NCBI GenBank assembly: GCA_017302835.1
Contig: JAFLCC010000006.1
Coordinates: forward strand, 124,001 to 188,000
Source: Deltaproteobacteria bacterium
GTDB taxonomy: Bacteria > Bdellovibrionota > Bdellovibrionia > Bdellovibrionales > Bdellovibrionaceae
Length of the DNA stretch: 64,000 nt
Reading direction: 5' to 3'
The notes under the pieces were generated by a model. The model had not been told where the DNA came from. It saw nothing but the letters and a program-made list of their open reading frames with translations, and did no database searches. Positions within the stretch are counted from its first letter, which is position 1; every line of letters starts with the position of its first letter. The translations under genes and the position numbers were made by a program. Below, piece after piece: positions 1-9,068 of the stretch.

Positions 1-2
1 GC

Positions 3-1406
3 CGGTCCTCAAGAACCCTTTCCGGTGGCGAAGCTCAGAGAATCAGGCTTGCAACACAAGTAGGGTCTTCATTAATTGGCGTGCTCTATGTGATGGATGA
101 ACCAAGCATTGGGCTTCATCCAAGAGATCATCATCGATTATTGAATATCATTGCCGAATTGCGAGATCGGGGCAATACCATTATCCTTGTTGAACACGAT
201 GAAGATACCATATTATTTGCCGACCATGTGGTAGATCTAGGACCTCGAGCTGGCAAGCTGGGTGGTGAAATACTTGCTGAAGGCACCCCCCAGGAGGTGA
301 TGAAGAATAAAAATTCTCTTACTGGAAAATATTTAAATCGAGTATTACATATTCCTATTCCCAAGATCCGTCGTCAGGGAAATGGTAAGTTTATTGAGCT
401 CACAGGGGCGACAGGAAACAACTTAAAAAATGTAAATTTGAAAATTCCGTTAGGTTTATTTAATTGTGTCACTGGGGTGTCTGGCAGTGGAAAAAGTACT
501 TTGATTATTGATACTCTCTATAAACTCTTAGCCAAAGAGTTTTATAAATCCAGCGTGGTGCCTTCACCTTATCAAAAAATTTCAGGACTTGAGCACATAG
601 ATAAAGTTATTGAGATAGATCAAAAGCCCATCGGCAGAACCCCCAGATCTACTCCGGCTACCTATGTTGGACTTTTGCCAATGATCAGAGACCTGTACTC
701 GCAGATCCCCGATGCTAAGCTGCGAGGTTATACTCCTGGACGATTTAGCTTTAATGTCAAGGGGGGGCGGTGTGAATCTTGTCAGGGGCACGGGCAAATT
801 AAAATGGAAATGCATTTTCTAGCCGATGTTTTTGTTCCCTGCGATTCCTGCAATGGAAAACGTTATAATCGTGAAACCTTGGCTGTTACGTATAAAGAAA
901 AAAACATCGCTCAAATCCTTGAAATGTCCGTAGGGGAGGCCTTAGATTTTTTTAAGAATCATATGGCTATTTACAAAAAACTAGAGACCCTTTCCCGTGT
1001 GGGTCTTGATTACATGACCCTAGGGCAAAGCTCGACAACTTTGTCTGGAGGAGAAGCCCAACGAGTGAAGCTATCTAAAGAACTTTCTAAAAGAGGTACG
1101 GGAAAAACACTTTATATTTTAGATGAGCCCACCACGGGTTTACATTTCGAGGACATTCGAAAGTTAGTTGAATTATTACATGAGCTTACAGAGCAAGGAA
1201 ATACCTTGCTTGTCATTGAACACAATGTGGAAGTGATAAAAACCGCAGATCATCTTATTGATTTGGGTCCTGATGGTGGAAAAAATGGCGGTGAAATCGT
1301 GGCCTCGGGCACCCCAGAAATTGTGAGCCAAAACAAAAAAAGCGAGATAGCTGTATTTTTAAGAAAAGTTTTGCCTTCAGCTGCAAGTGACCTGATAGGG
1401 TCGTAG
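3..1406 (+). CDS. uvrA: UvrABC excinuclease subunit A, C-terminal half (5' end outside window)
   Basis: UvrA is the damage-recognition ATPase of nucleotide excision repair; it loads UvrB at lesions. The open frame runs in from the window edge, and the first visible residues form the ABC signature [14 protein letters not shown] followed by the Walker B stretch [12 protein letters not shown], so the gene is cut by the window rather than truncated. Then come the second ATPase domain with Walker A (GVSGSGKST, near base 480), the YTPGRFSFN stretch, the zinc-binding CxxC pairs (about 771-782 and 840-851), a second [15 protein letters not shown] signature and [12 protein letters not shown]. About 467 residues are visible, half of the usual 940 or so. 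It ends at TAG 1404-1406. Identification is secure. Confidence 0.97.
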   Translation, partial: RSSRTLSGGEAQRIRLATQVGSSLIGVLYVMDEPSIGLHPRDHHRLLNIIAELRDRGNTIILVEHDEDTILFADHVVDLGPRAGKLGGEILAEGTPQEVMKNKNSLTGKYLNRVLHIPIPKIRRQGNGKFIELTGATGNNLKNVNLKIPLGLFNCVTGVSGSGKSTLIIDTLYKLLAKEFYKSSVVPSPYQKISGLEHIDKVIEIDQKPIGRTPRSTPATYVGLLPMIRDLYSQIPDAKLRGYTPGRFSFNVKGGRCESCQGHGQIKMEMHFLADVFVPCDSCNGKRYNRETLAVTYKEKNIAQILEMSVGEALDFFKNHMAIYKKLETLSRVGLDYMTLGQSSTTLSGGEAQRVKLSKELSKRGTGKTLYILDEPTTGLHFEDIRKLVELLHELTEQGNTLLVIEHNVEVIKTADHLIDLGPDGGKNGGEIVASGTPEIVSQNKKSEIAVFLRKVLPSAASDLIGS

Positions 1407-1590
1407 TAGCCGCCTAAAATGAAACAGGTCTATTGCCTTTTTTGTATTCGATTGAGCTGCCAGAAAAATAATACAACCTGATTTCATACTAAACTTCATT
1501 CTGGGGCTTTCCCATTTCAAAATGAAGCACAATTTAATTTTTATTTTAACTTTTCAGACAAATTCGGTTATTCTCGAAAAAGGGGGACTA

Positions 1591-2820
1591 ATGAAACTTA
1601 GTAAATATGGTCGTGGCTTTCTACTTTTTGTTTTTGTGGCTGCTATCAGTCTAGGTTTTCAAAATTGCTCGCGATCTTTCTTATCTGAAGATCAACGTGT
1701 TGATCCCTCAATTGAAGGTCAGCTTTCGGAAGATCAATTTGTTGAAGGTATTTCGGAATTGACTGTTCAAAATTTGACTCAAAATTCTGAGGTCAAAGAC
1801 GGTTATCTTTATGTAGGTGAAAATTATAACGTTTCCTTTTTAAATCGTAAGCTTAGAAACGATGCTGAGTTAACAATTGAAATTCAAAGTACCTCAACAG
1901 CAATATGTTTGCTGAGGCGAGAAGCTACTTCAAAGCATGCTCATAAAGGGTCGTGTTCTGGGCCAGGTGTTTTAGATTTGAAAATTACTTTCTTAAATCC
2001 AGGTCAAGCAACGGCAGTTGAACAACGGAAGTTTTTTGTTATTCCACGAATTAGCACCCCGCCAGAAAACCAAGTTCCAGCTAGTCCACAAGTCCCAGCT
2101 AATCCAGGGTCAGCTTCTGCTGCTTTCTTAGAAAGTTTGGAGTTTGAAGTTTCAGGCACTAGTAGTAAAAATTTATTTGAGCAAAAGTTTTATACTTTGA
2201 GTTTTATTGAGAATTTTATTAATTTAGAGACATATAGTTCTTCAACTTACAAAATTACGAAAGCTTCGATGAGTTCTTCTAACTGTATATTTGGAACTAA
2301 AGTAAATTCATTTTCAAGTTTAATTACGAAAGCGAGCTACGCATTTATCTGCTATGGATCTGGAAAGCTTGTCCTTGAAATACAGCGTAATAATGAAAGC
2401 AGTCGACAGTTCGTCGAGTACAATGTGGTTAAACCCGAAAGTTCAGATAATTCATTTATTGGTCAGGGAATGTTTCTTTTTGCAGAAGTTCCTTTTGCTT
2501 CTACCACGATAAATAGAACTTACCCAATTGCTCAATCAAGTTTTATCGATCTGTTTAATGAAAGAACTGACTTCGCATACGGCGTCTATTTAGATCCACT
2601 AATGGATTCTGCCTTTGTGAGGTTCGAGGTTGTTACCGCAGTCAGCTCAGTAACAGGGAGTGCGTTCAATTGTGAATTTAGCAAAGATGTTAAGCCAACA
2701 TTAAAGCCAAATGCCATTGGTACCCTCAGTTGTGAAGGCCATGGGACCTTAACTATTAAGATAACATATGTTTTCGCTGATCGGGAAATTTCAAGAAACT
2801 TTAGTTATCAGGTATTCTAA
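1591..2820 (+). CDS. Secreted lipoprotein of unknown function
   Basis: No family recognised. The ATG at 1591 is preferred over an in-frame start at 1522 because it follows a strong AGGGGG ribosome site and begins a clean signal peptide (MKLSKYGRGFLLFVFV...) that ends in a lipobox-like LGFQNC, so the cysteine is probably lipidated. The mature 385 or so residues are rich in Ser, Thr, Asn and Phe, with repeated beta-rich segments. A Pro-rich linker (PENQVPASPQVPANP) near the middle separates two halves, each holding isolated cysteines (TAICLL, SNCIFG, SFICYG, FNCEFS, LSCEG). This suggests several Ig-like or similar beta-sandwich repeats stabilised by disulphides. It stands alone between uvrA and a barrel protein. 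The 'FQNCS' lipoprotein start recurs in the subtilase at 27535. Confidence 0.75.
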   Translation: MKLSKYGRGFLLFVFVAAISLGFQNCSRSFLSEDQRVDPSIEGQLSEDQFVEGISELTVQNLTQNSEVKDGYLYVGENYNVSFLNRKLRNDAELTIEIQSTSTAICLLRREATSKHAHKGSCSGPGVLDLKITFLNPGQATAVEQRKFFVIPRISTPPENQVPASPQVPANPGSASAAFLESLEFEVSGTSSKNLFEQKFYTLSFIENFINLETYSSSTYKITKASMSSSNCIFGTKVNSFSSLITKASYAFICYGSGKLVLEIQRNNESSRQFVEYNVVKPESSDNSFIGQGMFLFAEVPFASTTINRTYPIAQSSFIDLFNERTDFAYGVYLDPLMDSAFVRFEVVTAVSSVTGSAFNCEFSKDVKPTLKPNAIGTLSCEGHGTLTIKITYVFADREISRNFSYQVF

Positions 2821-3102
2821 GCGGTTTAATGTAACCACCCTTTAATCTGAATTACAGCAGAGCGTTGTATTTTCCTTATTCCAGTATTCCAATGGAATTG
2901 GTGAATTATTGTCTTTGAAAAATTCTTTTGTTACTTGAAGTAAATAGATACGTTGCAGTTCGCGAGCAAAAAAAGCCCACACTAAAGTTTCCAGAACTTA
3001 AGTCTACTTTTCCTAGTAAACCTATTCACAAAAAAGAAAAGTGAATATAATTATTATGACATTGGATTTGAGCAAATAAAATATACATGAATGGAGAAAA
3101 AT

Positions 3103-3690
3103 ATGAAAACACTACTTGTAATTTTGGCAGGTTTTTTATTTTCAGCAAGTGCCCGTGCCGGATTTATGGCAGAACCGTGGTTGGGATATGAATCGGGTAA
3201 GACGGATTGTACCAATGTTGTTGGAGGCGACTGTGGGGCTAAATCTACAGGAACAGGTTATGGGGCTCGATTAGGATGGATGTTTTCTGGTGGTTATTGG
3301 CTTGCGGGTGAGTACATGGGTGGATCGGGAACTATAAAGTACGACGATTCCAGTGTTGCTGATGATAATTTTGAGCATACGACTTTAGGGGCTACTTTGG
3401 GTTTTGATTTCCCAATGGGTTTTCGAGTTTTTGCTGGTTATGGTTTTAATAACAGCTTAAAAGATAAATCCGCTTCTGCGGAGGTCACTTTTAAAGGAAC
3501 TTCTTCTCGTGTTGGACTTGGTTATAAATTTCACAATAACATCAGTGTTAATCTGGAATATCACACAGATACTTATACCAAATTTGATGTGTCTTCATTT
3601 ACGGATTTAGATATTTCTACTTTGTTTTCAAAGTTTAATTCTACGAGAACGATGTTAACTTTGAGCTACGTTTTTAATAGTGGCAAATAA
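3103..3690 (+). CDS. Small outer-membrane beta-barrel protein
   Basis: 195 residues. The start at 3103 is chosen over ATG 3091 because GGAG (3093-3096) sits six bases before it and the signal peptide MKTLLVILAGFLFSASARA then begins at its first residue, with likely cleavage after ARA. The mature part alternates polar and aromatic or hydrophobic residues in about eight strands (EPWLGYESG, GYGARLGWMFSG, YWLAGEYMGGSG, TLGATLGFDF, FRVFAGYGFNNS, SSRVGLGYKFH, ISVNLEYHTD, RTMLTLSYVF). That fits an eight-stranded OmpA/OmpW-like barrel in size and in its aromatic penultimate strand. A short C-D disulphide loop (DCTNVVGGDCG) lies after strand one. No function can be assigned. About 280 bases separate it from the upstream gene; I see no clear promoter or terminator in them. 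Confidence 0.72.
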   Translation: MKTLLVILAGFLFSASARAGFMAEPWLGYESGKTDCTNVVGGDCGAKSTGTGYGARLGWMFSGGYWLAGEYMGGSGTIKYDDSSVADDNFEHTTLGATLGFDFPMGFRVFAGYGFNNSLKDKSASAEVTFKGTSSRVGLGYKFHNNISVNLEYHTDTYTKFDVSSFTDLDISTLFSKFNSTRTMLTLSYVFNSGK

Positions 3691-3730
3691 ACATTCTTTT
3701 TCAGATTATTGAACTTGATGGTTTTGAATT

Positions 3731-4663
3731 TCATAATGTTGAAGTTGCTGCTTGCCTTTTCCTATTTGATTTTTCTTTCTTCCTTCCTGGATGAATAGTG
3801 GCTTGGTAGGCGCAGTTTTTAGAGCAAGTGCCTTTTTTTAGGTCCAACTTCAGACAGTCATCACAGATCAGGGCCTCCACATCGCAGTGCTGGCAAATGA
3901 TTTTAGTCTCTGCAGGCTGACCGCAATGGGGGCAAAGCTTGAATTTTTCCGATGGGGATAGGTTTTGATTTACAGCCACCCGGTTATCAAAAACAAAGCA
4001 TTCCCCAATAAATTCTTCATTAGGTTTTTCTTTGAGATAGGATAAAATTCCGCCATCAAGCTGATAAACGTTATTATAGCCCTTATCTTGAAGCTCTAAG
4101 ATTCCTTTTTCACAACGAATACCACCAGTGCAAAAGATCATAATTTTTTTATCTTTGGGTATATTTTGAGACTCAAAATACTCTGGAAACTCGGTAAATT
4201 TTTCAATGTTCGGATTAAGGGCGCCCTTAAAAGTTCCAATTTTGTATTCATACCAATTTCGAGTGTCAATCATGACAAAATCTTTTTCATGCTTTAAGAT
4301 GTGATCCCATTGCTCGGGACTTAGATGAAAATTTTTATCCTCATCGGGGACTCTGCCAGGAATACCGGTAGTGACAATTTCGTCTCGGACTTTGACTGAA
4401 AATCGACGAAAGGGAGGCTTTGTTGAGGTAGAATCTTTAAAATTCGAAATGGAAATCCCAAAATATTTTTGGAGTTCATTTTTAAAAGTGACCATGGATT
4501 TAGGGGTCGAAGAGGCAATGGTAGAGTTGATTCCTTCGGGGCCAGTTACAATGAGGCCCAAAATTTCATTTTTTTTAGCAAGAGCCTTCAGATCTATTTT
4601 GACTTGTTCTAAGTTGGCAATTTTAAAAAAGTGATAGAATGTTGAAATAGTAAAAAAGCGCAT
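3731..4663 (-). CDS. trhO: tRNA uridine(34) hydroxylase TrhO (rhodanese family)
   Basis: TrhO (YceA) makes 5-hydroxyuridine at the wobble position of tRNAs, the precursor of the cmo5U/mo5U modifications. The 310-residue protein shows the N-terminal acylphosphatase-like domain (FYHFFKI...), the family stretch RFSVKVRDEIVTTG, a rhodanese domain (residues about 120-215) with catalytic loop CTGGIRCEKG (Cys178), and a C-terminal zinc-binding Cys cluster (CPHCGQ, CQHCDV, CDDC, CSKNC). Length and architecture match the family. AGGAGA lies seven bases before the ATG. It is transcribed away from prfC, with 171 bases between the starts. A small hairpin (4681-4699) sits just upstream of its ribosome site. 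Confidence 0.93.
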   Translation of the reverse strand: MRFFTISTFYHFFKIANLEQVKIDLKALAKKNEILGLIVTGPEGINSTIASSTPKSMVTFKNELQKYFGISISNFKDSTSTKPPFRRFSVKVRDEIVTTGIPGRVPDEDKNFHLSPEQWDHILKHEKDFVMIDTRNWYEYKIGTFKGALNPNIEKFTEFPEYFESQNIPKDKKIMIFCTGGIRCEKGILELQDKGYNNVYQLDGGILSYLKEKPNEEFIGECFVFDNRVAVNQNLSPSEKFKLCPHCGQPAETKIICQHCDVEALICDDCLKLDLKKGTCSKNCAYQATIHPGRKKEKSNRKRQAATSTL

Positions 4664-4680
4664 CTAAATCTCCTATTGAA

Positions 4681-4699
4681 TTTGGGCTTCAAACCCAAA
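4681..4699. promoter_or_regulatory. Small inverted repeat in the trhO 5' region
   Basis: TTTGGG and CCCAAA arms, 6 bp with a 7-base loop, lie 17 bases upstream of the trhO start codon and directly before its ribosome site. It could be a leader hairpin; no T-run follows on either strand, so it is not a convincing terminator. Confidence 0.3.
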
Positions 4700-4755
4700 A
4701 ATAAGTATTTATTTCGTTACGGACTAGGGCTTCACCTAAGCATCAGCTTAACTTC

Positions 4756-4794
4756 AGCTTGACTCGTAAGGTAATCTGAAAAAGGAGTCAAGCT
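4756..4794. promoter_or_regulatory. 10-bp inverted repeat in the prfC leader
   Basis: AGCTTGACTC (4756-4765) and GAGTCAAGCT (4785-4794) form a perfect 10-bp inverted repeat around a 19-base loop. The 3' arm overlaps the AAAGGAG (4781-4787) that could serve the short leader reading frame at 4795. The hairpin could therefore hide or expose that ribosome site. Confidence 0.5.
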
Positions 4795-4845
4795 TTGAGT
4801 TGCCCAAGACCTTGCAAAAATGTAAAAACGAAGGATGCTAATTGA
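4795..4845 (+). CDS. Possible 16-residue leader peptide overlapping prfC start
   Basis: A TTG start at 4795 lies seven bases after AAAGGAG and opens a 16-codon frame (MSCPRPCKNVKTKDAN) that stops at TGA 4843-4845, eleven bases inside prfC. prfC itself has a poor ribosome site (AAGG directly abutting its ATG). Translation of the leader could therefore bring terminating ribosomes onto the prfC start. The stop context UGAC is a weak one. There is no family evidence for this peptide; it is an inference from spacing and overlap. Confidence 0.3.
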   Translation: MSCPRPCKNVKTKDAN

Positions 4846-6436
4846 CACTATCTCTCAAAAAGAAATTCAAAGGCGGCGCACGTTTGCCATTATCTCTCAT
4901 CCCGATGCGGGAAAGACAACACTCACAGAAAAGCTACTCTATCATGGAGGAGTGATTCATGAAACGGGTGAAGTCAAAGGTAAATCAGGAACCAAGGCAG
5001 TGACTTCAGATTGGATGGAGTTGGAAAGACAAAAGGGAATATCCATTACTTCTTCGGTGATGACCTTTGAGTATGAAGGGCTAAAAGTTAATTTGCTAGA
5101 TACCCCTGGGCATAAAGATTTTTCTGAAGATACCTACCGTGTTTTGATGGCTGTGGATTCCGCCTGTATGTTGATAGATGTGGCTAAAGGAGTTGAGGAA
5201 CGAACTAAAAAACTTTACGAGGTTTGTCGTTACCGACAGGTGCCCATCTTTACCTTTGTTAACAAACTCGACAGAGAAGGGAAAGACCCTCTAACCTTAA
5301 TAGACGAGATCGAAAAGACATTGGGAATGCAATGTTATCCAGTGACCTGGCCTTTAGGAATTGGGCAAAGGTTTAAAGGGATTTATAATCGTATCACCCA
5401 GGAGCTTCAGTTTTATGATCAAAGGCGCGAAGGGGACGAGACCATTAAGTATGCGTTTAATGGCGTCTCTGATCCGAGGCTAGATGAGTTTTTAGATCGT
5501 GAAACAGCAGCCCAGGTTCGAGATGAGCTGGAACTTATCGAAAGTGCTTTACCCCCCTTTGATGTGGGCGCCTTTTTGAGCGGAGAGATCTCACCCGTCA
5601 CCTTTGGTTCAGCAAAACAAAATTTTGGAGTGGATACCTTTCTTCATTTTTTTTGTTCCTATGCTCCAGCTCCTCAGGCAAGGAAAAGAAAAACAGGGGA
5701 GGATATGGACCCTTTGGAAAATAATTTCACTGCCTTTGTTTTTAAAATTCAAGCCAATATGGATCGGAGGCACCGGGACCGTGTTGCTTTCTTGCGCGTC
5801 TGTTCTGGAAAATTTGAAAGAGGGATGAAGGTTCAGCACATGCGTTTGAAAAAAGAGTTGAGGTTGGCCTATTCGAACCAATTTGTGGCTGCAGAGCGAG
5901 AGACAGTGGACGTGGCCTATGCAGGTGATATCGTTGGTGTGAATGATACGGGAAATTTTGCTATTGGCGATTGTGTGGCTGTTCAGGGACAAATTCAATT
6001 TGAAGATATTCCTAAGTTTGCTCCCGAGCTTTTTACGAAACTAACTGTTGGTGATGCTTTGAAAAGGTCTAAATTACAAGAGGCTTTGAAGCACCTGGCG
6101 GAAGAAGGAGCGATTCAAATTTTTATCGATCCTTTAGTGGGGATGCAGGACCCACTTATCGGCGCTGTTGGAGAACTGCAGTTTGAAGTGCTTGCTCACC
6201 GACTTCAAGATGAGTACAATCTTGAAGTTCGATTGAATCGATTGCCCTACTCCGTGGCTCGTTGGCCAAAAACTAAGGACGGGAAATCAACGGACATCCT
6301 GAAAGGTGGGTTTCAAATTTTTCGAGATCTTAATGAAAATCCAGTTATTCTTTTAAAACAAGAATGGGATTTGAATTGGGCCCAGAGGGAAAATCCAGAA
6401 ATTGAATTTGCAAACTCCATCAGCAGAGCAAGGTAA
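4835..6436 (+). CDS. prfC: Peptide chain release factor 3
   Basis: RF3 is the GTPase that removes RF1 or RF2 from the ribosome after peptide release. The 533-residue protein has the P-loop SHPDAGKTT (residues about 21-29), the switch I region GTKAVTSDWMELERQKGISITSS, the G3 box LLDTPGHKDFSED, the G4 box FVNKLDREG, then the beta-barrel domain II and the RF3-specific C-terminal domain (DPLIGAVGELQFEVLAHRL). Length matches E. coli RF3 (529). The ATG at 4835 fits the family N-terminus (QRRRTFAIISHPDAGK) but has an unusual AAGGATG with no spacing; see the leader peptide entry. It is a single gene; 177 bases follow before the next start. Confidence 0.97.
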   Translation: MLIDTISQKEIQRRRTFAIISHPDAGKTTLTEKLLYHGGVIHETGEVKGKSGTKAVTSDWMELERQKGISITSSVMTFEYEGLKVNLLDTPGHKDFSEDTYRVLMAVDSACMLIDVAKGVEERTKKLYEVCRYRQVPIFTFVNKLDREGKDPLTLIDEIEKTLGMQCYPVTWPLGIGQRFKGIYNRITQELQFYDQRREGDETIKYAFNGVSDPRLDEFLDRETAAQVRDELELIESALPPFDVGAFLSGEISPVTFGSAKQNFGVDTFLHFFCSYAPAPQARKRKTGEDMDPLENNFTAFVFKIQANMDRRHRDRVAFLRVCSGKFERGMKVQHMRLKKELRLAYSNQFVAAERETVDVAYAGDIVGVNDTGNFAIGDCVAVQGQIQFEDIPKFAPELFTKLTVGDALKRSKLQEALKHLAEEGAIQIFIDPLVGMQDPLIGAVGELQFEVLAHRLQDEYNLEVRLNRLPYSVARWPKTKDGKSTDILKGGFQIFRDLNENPVILLKQEWDLNWAQRENPEIEFANSISRAR

Positions 6437-6616
6437 CCTCTGTAAAAACACGAGGTATTCAAAAAAAGGTCTCTTCTTTCTGCGTACTATTGTCTATCGA
6501 CGCAGCCTCGCCTTACAGGTGAAAAAGTCCAATTTCTACCTTTGAAAATTTTTTTAGAAATGTTATGGTCCAAGGAGATTATTGAAACAGAATAAAATTA
6601 ACCGTGGAGGTTCATG

Positions 6617-6994
6617 ATGTCAGCAAGTGTTTTATGGTTAGATACAGAACATGCGAAGGTATTTAAAATTTCAGCAGATGCTGTAGAGAAAAAAGAAGTC
6701 AAACTGCACGGAATGTCGCATTCAAATAACAAACAAGAGACCCATAAGGATAATTTAGAACAACACTTTTTCAAGGAAGTCTGTTCAACTATAGGTAAGG
6801 TTGAAGAGCTTTTAGTTTTTGGCCCTGGAATGGCAAAAACACATTTTAGAACTTTTCTTGAAAAAAACCACAAGCATGATTTATATAAAAATCTTGTTGG
6901 AGTTGAGCCTTTGGATAGCCTAACTGACAATCAAATTTTAGAGTCATCAAGAAAATTCTTTAAAAAAATTCACCAATTTACTCATCCGTTTTAG
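6617..6994 (+). CDS. Small eRF1-domain-like protein of unknown function
   Basis: 125 residues, soluble. The fold signs (VLWLDTEHAKVFKI; ...EELLVFGPGMAKTHFRTFL; LVGVEPLDSLTDNQI) recall the short bacterial proteins related to eRF1 domain 3 and often labelled 'translational machinery protein'. That is a family resemblance by eye, not a demonstrated match. Two adjacent ATGs exist (6614 and 6617); GGAGG at 6606-6610 is three bases from the first and six from the second, so I favour 6617. It lies between prfC and ffh, eight bases before ffh, so it is probably co-transcribed with ffh. A role in ribosome or stress biology would fit the neighbours but is inference. Confidence 0.65.
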   Translation: MSASVLWLDTEHAKVFKISADAVEKKEVKLHGMSHSNNKQETHKDNLEQHFFKEVCSTIGKVEELLVFGPGMAKTHFRTFLEKNHKHDLYKNLVGVEPLDSLTDNQILESSRKFFKKIHQFTHPF

Positions 6995-7002
6995 AGTTAA
7001 AA

Positions 7003-8343
7003 ATGTTTGAAAATTTATCAGATAAGATTCTTAATTCAGTTAAAAAACTAAAAGGTGGACAGCGAATTTCTGAGGCCAATATTGAAGAGGTTATCAAAGA
7101 TATTCGACTCAGTTTATTAGATGCAGATGTTAATTTTAAAGTTGTAAAAAAATTTATTGATGAGGTAAAACTCAAGGCCATTGGTGAAAAAGTAATTGAG
7201 AATGTCAACCCGGGACAAATGTTTATTAAAATTGTCCATGACGAGCTGGTAAAAACCTTGGGTGGTGGAACTGCAGAGTTAAATTTAGAAGTATCCTCAT
7301 CGGAACCAACCGTGTTGTTCTTAGTAGGTCTTCAAGGGGCAGGTAAGACAACCAGTGCCGCCAAATTAGCTTTGTTCCTAAGAAGTAAAAAGAATAAAAA
7401 AGTAGGATTGGTGCCGGCAGATGTTTATAGGCCAGCGGCCATTGAGCAATTGCAAACTTTGGGCAAACAAAACAATTTTCCCGTTTTTTCTTCTCAGCCA
7501 ACTCAAAAACCTCAAGAGATTTTAAAGCTGTCTAAAGAGTGGGCCAAAGATCATAAACTAGAGGTTGTCATTGTGGATACGGCAGGTCGGTTGACCATCG
7601 ATGAATCCTTGATGACAGAGCTTTCTGACTTAAAAAATATTTGGAAGCCTCAAGAAATATTATTGGTTGCAGATGCCATGTTGGGGCAGCAATCGGTTCA
7701 GGTAGCTGAAGGTTTTCATCAGCGTCTCTCTTTGACGGGACTTATTCTCACTAAAATTGATGGAGACGCCAGAGGGGGAGCCGCTTTAAGTATCCGCGAA
7801 GTTACGGGCATTCCAATTAAATTTCTAGGTGTGGGTGAAAAAGTTTCAGCTTTGGATATTTTTCATCCAGACCGTCTGGCGGGTCGAATTTTAGACATGG
7901 GAGATGTTCTTACCCTCGTCGAAAAAGCTCAAGAAGTGATGGACGATAAGCTAGCCCGTCAATCCACGGAAAAACTATTAAAAAATCAATTTTCTTTGGA
8001 GGATTTTTTAGCTCAAATTCAACAAATGAAAAAATTAGGTGGGATTGAGACTCTGATGAAATTTTTACCAGGAATGGGGGAGATTTCAAAACAACTCAAA
8101 AATATGACTCCTCCCGACCAAGAGATTAAAAAGATTGAAGCCATAATTCGTTCCATGACAAATGAAGAAAGAAGAAACCATAAGGTTTTAAATGGCTCAA
8201 GGCGTCTGAGGATTTCCAAGGGGAGTGGAACCCAGGTTACTGATGTCAATAAATTGATCAAGCAATTTGAAGAAGCGCAAAAAATGATGAGTCAGTTTAT
8301 GAAAATGGGTTTAGGAAAAGGACCTATGGGAAAAAGATTTTAA
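7003..8343 (+). CDS. ffh: Signal recognition particle GTPase Ffh
   Basis: Ffh binds 4.5S RNA and signal sequences and targets nascent membrane proteins to FtsY and SecYEG. The 446-residue protein has the helical N domain, the G domain with GLQGAGKTTSAAKLA (about residue 106), DTAGRL, TKIDGDARGGAAL and the closing GVGEK motif, and a methionine-rich M domain (residues about 300-446). The M domain carries the RNA-binding SRRLRISKGSGT and a Met-rich tail (KMMSQFMKMGLGKGPMGKRF). Size and order of domains are normal. It heads the ribosomal protein and RNA-processing cluster. No 4.5S RNA gene was seen nearby. Confidence 0.98.
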   Translation: MFENLSDKILNSVKKLKGGQRISEANIEEVIKDIRLSLLDADVNFKVVKKFIDEVKLKAIGEKVIENVNPGQMFIKIVHDELVKTLGGGTAELNLEVSSSEPTVLFLVGLQGAGKTTSAAKLALFLRSKKNKKVGLVPADVYRPAAIEQLQTLGKQNNFPVFSSQPTQKPQEILKLSKEWAKDHKLEVVIVDTAGRLTIDESLMTELSDLKNIWKPQEILLVADAMLGQQSVQVAEGFHQRLSLTGLILTKIDGDARGGAALSIREVTGIPIKFLGVGEKVSALDIFHPDRLAGRILDMGDVLTLVEKAQEVMDDKLARQSTEKLLKNQFSLEDFLAQIQQMKKLGGIETLMKFLPGMGEISKQLKNMTPPDQEIKKIEAIIRSMTNEERRNHKVLNGSRRLRISKGSGTQVTDVNKLIKQFEEAQKMMSQFMKMGLGKGPMGKRF

Positions 8344-8422
8344 CAAAAAACTCATTTAATACTTGATAGTTTTTCATTTATTAAATATTAAGACTAAGGT
8401 TTAATTCTAAAAAGGATGGAAA

Positions 8423-8671
8423 ATGGTAGTAATTCGACTAGCTAGATTAGGAAAAAAGCACGCTCCTAAATACAGGATCACCGTAGCTGACCAAAGAAAA
8501 TATGTAACAGGTAAATTTATTGAAGTTATTGGTTCGTATATTCCAACACCTAAAGGTAAGGATATTCAGGTCAAAATGGATATGGATAAATATGATTTTT
8601 GGTTAAAAAAAGGGGCTCAGCCGTCCCCTAGAGTTAAGCACGTAGTGAAGCTAGCCCAGGCCCAAAAATAA
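8423..8671 (+). CDS. rpsP: 30S ribosomal protein S16
   Basis: The 82-residue protein begins MVVIRLARLGKKHAPKYRITVAD, the conserved S16 N-terminus, and continues with FIEVIGSYIPTPK and a lysine-rich C-terminus. AAAAGGA precedes the ATG. Its place directly downstream of ffh and upstream of the KH protein, rimM and trmD is the common bacterial order. S16 is needed for 30S assembly. Confidence 0.97.
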   Translation: MVVIRLARLGKKHAPKYRITVADQRKYVTGKFIEVIGSYIPTPKGKDIQVKMDMDKYDFWLKKGAQPSPRVKHVVKLAQAQK

Positions 8672-8707
8672 TTGTTGTTTTTTTATATAGACTCAGTGTC
8701 TAATTAA

Positions 8708-8762
8708 AATAGTAGAGAAAAACTAGTAGAAAAAACTAGTAGCGTAATTCTAGTAGAGAAAT
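8708..8762. repeat. Imperfect tandem repeat with four TAGTAG units
   Basis: In the 157-base gap between rpsP and khpA the hexamer TAGTAG occurs at 8710, 8724, 8737 and 8751, at a steady 13-14 base spacing within degenerate units like ACTAGTAGAAAAA. The periodicity is direct observation. Its purpose, such as a protein-binding array, a leader structure or simple slippage, is unknown. Confidence 0.6.
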
Positions 8763-8828
8763 ATTTGGATTATTAAAACTGGTTTCGGTTTTTGTTAATT
8801 TAGATATTTTTTTCGATAGGGAGAATAG

Positions 8829-9068
8829 ATGGATAGCTTAAAAGTACTCGTTGAGCACATGGCTAAGTCCTTAGTTGATAAGCCTGATAATGTAGAAGTG
8901 GATGAGATTCCTGGACAACAAACAACTTTATTAGCTTTAAAAGTTGATAAAGAAGACTTAGGTAAAGTTATTGGGAAACAAGGAAAAACAGCGGCTGCAA
9001 TGAGAACAATCATTAGAGCTGCGGGAACCAAATTAAATAAAAGATACCATTTAGATATAGTTGAATAA
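8829..9068 (+). CDS. khpA: KH-domain RNA-binding protein KhpA
   Basis: The 79-residue protein is a single KH domain with the GxxG loop VIGKQGKTAAAMRTII (residues about 40-55). KhpA-type proteins bind RNA, often with KhpB/Jag, and commonly sit between rpsP and rimM as here. AGGGAG precedes the ATG at good distance. The C-terminus ends KRYHLDIVE, typical for the family. Confidence 0.9.
   Translation: MDSLKVLVEHMAKSLVDKPDNVEVDEIPGQQTTLLALKVDKEDLGKVIGKQGKTAAAMRTIIRAAGTKLNKRYHLDIVE

Noticed and set aside
3025-3045. TTCAC...GTGAA repeat before the small barrel gene as an operator
   Set aside because: Only five-base arms around an A-run; expected by chance in AT-rich DNA.
4795-4900. RF2-style programmed +1 frameshift joining the leader peptide to prfC
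   Set aside because: The frames differ by +1 and UGAC is present, but the codon before the stop (AAU) would re-pair badly after slipping to AUU, and prfC has its own ATG. Translational coupling is simpler.
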